26,671 nt of DNA from an uncultured Paracoccaceae bacterium (lineage in GTDB: Bacteria; Pseudomonadota; Alphaproteobacteria; Rhodobacterales; Rhodobacteraceae): positions 1-26,671 of the forward strand of contig CALBSG010000034.1 of assembly GCA_937927675.1 (NCBI GenBank). The letters are read 5' to 3'. Positions 23,461 through 26,671 of the stretch are shown piece after piece. A model generated the notes under the pieces. It was not told the origin of the DNA, ran no database searches, and saw nothing but the letters and a program-made list of their open reading frames with translations. A program made the position numbers and the translations under genes. Positions within the stretch are counted from its first letter, which is position 1. Each line of letters starts with the position of its first letter.

Positions 23461-23571
23461 GAAATCCCCTCCTCAAGGCTGGCGGCGGAAATGCCGCTTT
23501 GCAGCAATGGCTAGGCAATGGGCGACACAAAAGCAAGCATGCTGACAGGGCAGATGGCCGCAGGCTCCGGC

Positions 23572-24414
23572 TCAGGCGCGCTTCTGCCCGGTTTGGGGAT
23601 CGAGGAAAGCCGGACGAATTGACGCTGCACCAAAGAGATAGCCCTGCAAGCAGTCGACGCCCAAATTCATCAAGAACTGCGCCTCCTCACTGGTTTCCAC
23701 GGCCTCGGCCACGGTGAACATATGGAAATGTTTGCTGATGGACACCAATGCTGCGACCAGCGCCGCATTGTCAGGATCGCGCTGGATGTTGCGCACGAAC
23801 TGACCGTCGATCTTCACAATGTCAAAGAGGAAGTCTTTGAAATATCGAATCGCCACGCAACCTGACCCGAAATCGTCCAAGGCAAAGGCGACGCCTTCGG
23901 CTTGCAATTCCTGCATAAACGCGATGACCAATTCAGGCACCAGCATGGCCGAGGTTTCGGTAATCTCAAGGATCAGACGCTCTCCGACTGTTGGACCAGC
24001 CGCCAAGCCTTTGCGAAAGGCGCGCATCCAGCGCGGATACCCGATGGAGCGGGCCGACATATTGACCGACAGCCGCAAACTGGCATGCCGCGCCAAGGCG
24101 CCCATCCCCAATTCAAGTGCGATGCAGTCAATCTCGCGGCCAATTTCGGTATCTTCCACCGTGCCGATGAAATCCTTGGCCGGAATCACACGACCATTCG
24201 GATCCAGCACGCGAATCAGACCTTCATGGAACGCGACCCGCTCCGGCTCTCGCGTCAGCACGACAGGCTGATAGGCCAGCCGCATCCGGCGCGTATCAAT
24301 GGCGCTGCGCACCATCGCGATCGTTTCATGATCCTGCGCCGAAATCATGACACCCAAGGGGCTGGCCACCCCGGCGCTTGCGTCAATCCTTGGCTTTTTC
24401 TGATCCGGCTGCAT
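23572..24414 (-). CDS. EAL-domain cyclic-di-GMP phosphodiesterase
   Basis: A 280-residue single-domain EAL protein with no membrane segment and no GGDEF or sensor domain. Residues for metal binding and catalysis look intact: Glu64 in HEGLIR (EGL in place of EAL), Asn118 in SVNMS, Glu150 in LEITE, Asp180-Asp181 in DDFGSG, Lys201 in KIDGQ, Glu237 in AEAVE and Gln257 in QGYLFG. Hydrolysis of c-di-GMP to pGpG is therefore likely. GGGGAAG just before ATG 24414 supports this start over an ATG eight codons upstream. It lies upstream of phaA on the same strand, with 111 bases between. Confidence 0.88.
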   Translation of the reverse strand: MQPDQKKPRIDASAGVASPLGVMISAQDHETIAMVRSAIDTRRMRLAYQPVVLTREPERVAFHEGLIRVLDPNGRVIPAKDFIGTVEDTEIGREIDCIALELGMGALARHASLRLSVNMSARSIGYPRWMRAFRKGLAAGPTVGERLILEITETSAMLVPELVIAFMQELQAEGVAFALDDFGSGCVAIRYFKDFLFDIVKIDGQFVRNIQRDPDNAALVAALVSISKHFHMFTVAEAVETSEEAQFLMNLGVDCLQGYLFGAASIRPAFLDPQTGQKRA

Positions 24415-24511
24415 GACTTCCCCCGTATGCCGTGCCACAGTGCCGCCACGCAGGTAAAGGCCGGCTTAAATTCGGCTCTTGCCTTAAATCCTTGGCATTT
24501 TCGGAGCGATC

Positions 24512-25078
24512 ATGATCGAGCCTTACCGCTGCCCTTGGTGCGGCACCGATCCGCTTTACGTCGCCTATCACGATGAGGAATGGGGCGTGCCAGTGCACGA
24601 CCCGCGCGCGTTGTGGGAATGTCTGATGCTGGAGGCGTTTCAGGCCGGGCTTTCGTGGATCACCATCCTGCGCCGCCGCGAAACCTTCCGCGCCGCCTTT
24701 GAGGGCTTTCACCCCGAGGCCATCGCCACCTGGGGAGAGCCAGAGGTGCTGCGCCTGCTGCAAGACCCCGGCATCATCCGCCACCGCGGCAAGATCGAAG
24801 CGACAATCCGCGGCGCGCAGGCCTATTTGCGGATCGAAGCCGCGGAAGGATTTTCAACGTTCCTGTGGAAACATGTGAACCACCAAGCGATTGTGAATCA
24901 GCTGCCCGATATGGCTGCGGCGCAAGCGCAAACGCCGCAATCGCAGGCCTTGGCAAAATCCTTGAAGAAAGAAGGCTTCACCTTCTGCGGGCCGACCATC
25001 ACCTATGCGTTCATGCAGGCAGTGGGCATGGTGAATGACCATCTGACAAACTGTCATCGCCACCCGGATCACAAATGA
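24512..25078 (+). CDS. tag: DNA-3-methyladenine glycosylase I
   Basis: A 188-residue helix-hairpin-helix-superfamily glycosylase that removes 3-methyladenine from alkylated DNA. The N-terminus CPWCGTDPLYVAYHDEEWGVP and AGLSWITILRRRE are diagnostic for Tag. The zinc site of E. coli Tag (Cys and His at the N-terminus, His and Cys at the C-terminus) is matched by Cys10 (or Cys7), His20 and the C-terminal NDHLTNCHRH. The start has a GGAGCG site. It is divergent from the EAL gene and ends in a terminator shared with rplT. Confidence 0.95.
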   Translation: MIEPYRCPWCGTDPLYVAYHDEEWGVPVHDPRALWECLMLEAFQAGLSWITILRRRETFRAAFEGFHPEAIATWGEPEVLRLLQDPGIIRHRGKIEATIRGAQAYLRIEAAEGFSTFLWKHVNHQAIVNQLPDMAAAQAQTPQSQALAKSLKKEGFTFCGPTITYAFMQAVGMVNDHLTNCHRHPDHK

Positions 25079-25105
25079 AAAAGGCCCCACAAAGCGGGGC
25101 CTTTT
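25079..25105. terminator. Bidirectional terminator between tag and rplT
   Basis: AAAAGGCCCC (25079-25088) pairs with GGGGCCTTTT (25096-25105) with a 7-base loop. It follows the tag stop directly and lies 18 bases beyond the rplT stop on the other strand, with T-runs in both directions. Confidence 0.9.
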
Positions 25106-25123
25106 CCTAATCTTCGCCAAAAA

Positions 25124-25486
25124 TCAGGCCAGAGCGGCCTTGGCTTGTGCGGCGATGGCGTTGAACGCCTCGGGCTCATGCACGGCCAGATCGGCCAGAA
25201 CCTTACGGTCAACCTCGATGCCAGCCTTGGCCAGACCATCGATCAGACGCGAGTAGGTCATTTCCAGATCGAACAAACGCACAGCGGCGTTGATACGCTG
25301 GATCCACAGGGCGCGGAACTGACGCTTGCGGGCCTTACGGTCGCGCGTTGCATACTGCTGGGCCTTGTCGACGGCCTGCGTAGCGGTGCGGAAGTTCGTG
25401 GAACGGGCGGCATAGTAGCCAGCCGCTTTCTTGATCACCTTGCGGTGACGGGCGTGCGTGACGACGCCGGATTTTACGCGGGACAT
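25124..25486 (-). CDS. rplT: 50S ribosomal protein L20
   Basis: A 120-residue basic protein that binds 23S rRNA early in 50S assembly. The sequence MSRVKSGVVTHARHRKVIKKAAGYY and FRALWIQRINAAVRLFDLEMTYSRLI is unmistakable. It is 12 bases downstream of rpmI with an AGGAGG site 7 bases before ATG. In E. coli L20 represses its own operon through an infC-rpmI leader; here infC is not adjacent, so any autoregulation would act on the short rpmI leader instead. Confidence 0.98.
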   Translation of the reverse strand: MSRVKSGVVTHARHRKVIKKAAGYYAARSTNFRTATQAVDKAQQYATRDRKARKRQFRALWIQRINAAVRLFDLEMTYSRLIDGLAKAGIEVDRKVLADLAVHEPEAFNAIAAQAKAALA

Positions 25487-25498
25487 ATTCGGGCCTCC

Positions 25499-25699
25499 TT
25501 AGCGGTTATACGGCATGTATTTCTTGACGATCTTCTCGTCGCTATCGCACAGGATCATGGTCCCGGATGCGTCGCGAATGAATTTCGTCGAGCGTTTGAT
25601 CATGCCGTGGCGCTTGCCAGCCACACCTGCCTTCACGTGGCCATTGGCCGTGAAGGAGAACCGCTTTTTCGCAGCGGATTTTGTCTTCATCTTGGGCAT
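25499..25699 (-). CDS. rpmI: 50S ribosomal protein L35
   Basis: A 66-residue basic ribosomal protein: MPKMKTKSAAKKRFSFTANG at the N-terminus and KIVKKYMPYNR at the C-terminus. The ATG at 25699 follows a GGAG site and gives the standard L35 length; longer in-frame starts add residues not found in the family. It forms a two-gene operon with rplT. Confidence 0.97.
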   Translation of the reverse strand: MPKMKTKSAAKKRFSFTANGHVKAGVAGKRHGMIKRSTKFIRDASGTMILCDSDEKIVKKYMPYNR

Positions 25700-25770
25700 T
25701 TCCATCTCCATGGTTACAGGCGCGACTCGGCATGCCACGTTGGCCGGCCCCGCAGGGTATTGAAGGCGCT

Positions 25771-25799
25771 CGTATAGGGGGCCTTCGGGAAAGGTGCAA
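25771..25799 (-). promoter_or_regulatory. Housekeeping-type promoter of rpmI-rplT
   Basis: Read on the minus strand, TTGCAC (25799-25794) and TATACG (25776-25771) are separated by exactly 17 bases, a good match to sigma70-type elements. Transcription would start near 25764, leaving a leader of about 65 bases that contains a GC-rich GGCCGGCC palindrome. Confidence 0.6.
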
Positions 25800-25803
25800 G
25801 GCT

Positions 25804-26028
25804 TCAGTTGATAAAGCGCCCGATCACCTTGAAAACGACATTCGGCACCTCGGCAAAGGTATAGCCCGACGGCTTTTGCGTCAGCGCCGTGGCCAACAAA
25901 ACACCGCCGATCAGCACCATGATCGCCCCCGAACGTGGGGGGCGACTTTCCGCAAAGGCCGAAAGCAAGGCAGGGATGGCCAGCGCACAGATGAAAAGCC
26001 CGATGACAAGTATCAGATCGGTGTCCAA
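25804..26028 (-). CDS. Small two-TM membrane protein between pyk and rpmI
   Basis: About 74 residues from a TTG at 26028, preceded by AGGAGGGG; no ATG is in a suitable place. Two hydrophobic segments (LILVIGLFICALAIPALLSA and SGAIMVLIGGVLLATAL) flank a short basic loop (ESRPPRS), and the C-terminus is soluble. It follows pyk by 30 bases and is probably co-transcribed with it. I do not recognise a named family, and no function can be assigned. Confidence 0.65.
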   Translation of the reverse strand: MDTDLILVIGLFICALAIPALLSAFAESRPPRSGAIMVLIGGVLLATALTQKPSGYTFAEVPNVVFKVIGRFIN

Positions 26029-26058
26029 GCGCCCCTCCTGCAACTGCCTCTGCGTCAG

Positions 26059-26671
26059 TTATTCAGGATCGACCCGCGAAATCAACCGTTCATCACAAGG
26101 CGCAACCCGCAGGATGTTCGTTGTCCCCTTGACGTTGAAGGGCACACCTGCGGTCACAACGATCATGTCTTCTTCGCCAGCAAAGCCGTCCGCGCGGGCG
26201 GCCTTGACGGCCGAAATCACCGCACCTTTGAACCGCTCCTGCGGTTCGGTGATGACGCAATGCGCGCCCCAGGTCAGCGCCAGACGGCGCGCGGTGGACA
26301 TCAGGGGGGTCAAGGCGATGATCGGCACCCGCGGGCGTTCCCGCGCCACCAGGCTGACGGTCTGGCCAGACTGGCTGAAGCAGGTGATGGCCTTAATGTT
26401 GGTCGCTTCGGCAATTTCGCGGGCGGCGGCCACAATGCCATCGGCGATGGTTTCACGGCGCACAACACGAGAGGCTTCGATCACCTGCCGATAGGTCGGA
26501 TCTTTTTCGACCGACAGCGCGACGTTGTTCATCGTCATCACCGCCTCGACCGGATATTTCCCGGCCGCAGATTCCGCCGAAAGCATCACGGCATCGGCGC
26601 CTTCGTAGATCGCGGTGGCGACGTCGGACACCTCGGCGCGGGTCGGCACCGGGCTTTCGATCATAGATCGG
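26059..26671 (-). CDS. pyk: Pyruvate kinase, N-terminal part missing
   Basis: The C-terminal ~200 residues of pyruvate kinase, which makes pyruvate and ATP from phosphoenolpyruvate and ADP at the end of glycolysis. The window begins within the barrel at SMIESPVPTRAEVSDVATAIYEGADAVMLS, the highly conserved signature. It continues into the C-terminal allosteric-type domain (ITCFSQSGQTVSLVARERP, TAGVPFNVKGTTNILRV). The last seven bases match adapter sequence; they would encode Arg-Ser before the Met where the family has Glu-Ser, so they should not be used. Confidence 0.95.
   Translation of the reverse strand, partial: RSMIESPVPTRAEVSDVATAIYEGADAVMLSAESAAGKYPVEAVMTMNNVALSVEKDPTYRQVIEASRVVRRETIADGIVAAAREIAEATNIKAITCFSQSGQTVSLVARERPRVPIIALTPLMSTARRLALTWGAHCVITEPQERFKGAVISAVKAARADGFAGEEDMIVVTAGVPFNVKGTTNILRVAPCDERLISRVDPE

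Noticed and set aside
1..26671. tRNA or rRNA genes, CRISPR arrays, IS elements, prophage, toxin-antitoxin or defence genes
   Set aside because: I saw no cloverleaf-like sequences in the short intergenic regions, no regularly spaced repeats, and no transposase, integrase or phage motifs in any frame.

Overview
The window is about 26.7 kb of GC-rich DNA (roughly 63% G+C by eye), densely packed with genes on both strands. It reads as core chromosome of an alphaproteobacterium, most likely Rhodobacteraceae (Rhodobacter/Paracoccus/Tabrizicola relatives). The grounds are protein similarity recalled from family knowledge: a plant-type glutamate-cysteine ligase, a long-chain polyprenyl diphosphate synthase for ubiquinone, phaA-phaB for polyhydroxybutyrate, and an alphaproteobacterial family-4 uracil-DNA glycosylase. 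I see no rRNA or tRNA gene, CRISPR array, IS element or prophage. No gene-free stretch exceeds 300 bases; the longest is 15529-15760.

Layout: (1) 1-3127, plus strand: 5'-truncated rsmE, a translationally coupled membrane protein, gshA, and a small internally duplicated membrane protein of lower GC. (2) 7163-3222, minus strand: one apparent operon, pyrB - membrane PH-like protein - 39-aa membrane peptide - pyrC-like - plsY - exported protein. The PyrC-like protein has lost most metal ligands of a true dihydroorotase. (3) 7248-12424: uracil-DNA glycosylase, a stand-alone DsbD-alpha-like protein (minus), YqgE, an exported trypsin-like protease, an Hsp20 gene behind a heat-shock-type promoter and a ROSE-like RNA thermometer, and a Cys/Met-metabolism PLP enzyme. 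(4) 15528-12447, minus strand: an exported peptidoglycan-binding-type protein, then an ECF sigma factor overlapping a membrane-anchored VWA protein. (5) 17239-15761: succinate-semialdehyde dehydrogenase, divergent from an alpha/beta hydrolase. (6) 18134-21304: polyprenyl diphosphate synthase divergent from a DUF2007 protein plus N6-adenine methyltransferase, then a YdcH-like small protein and a YddG-like exporter. (7) 24414-21443, minus strand: EAL phosphodiesterase, phaA, phaB, with a strong terminator-like hairpin between phaA and phaB. (8) tag (plus), then rplT, rpmI, a small membrane ORF and the C-terminal part of pyruvate kinase (minus), cut by the window end.

The best leads are the six-gene pyr/plsY operon, which combines aspartate transcarbamoylase, a dihydroorotase pseudoenzyme, two unexplained membrane proteins and a phospholipid acyltransferase; the sigma-factor/VWA pair; and the layered heat control of hsp20. 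The extreme ends (first 9 and last 7 bases) match Illumina adapter sequence and are probably not genomic.
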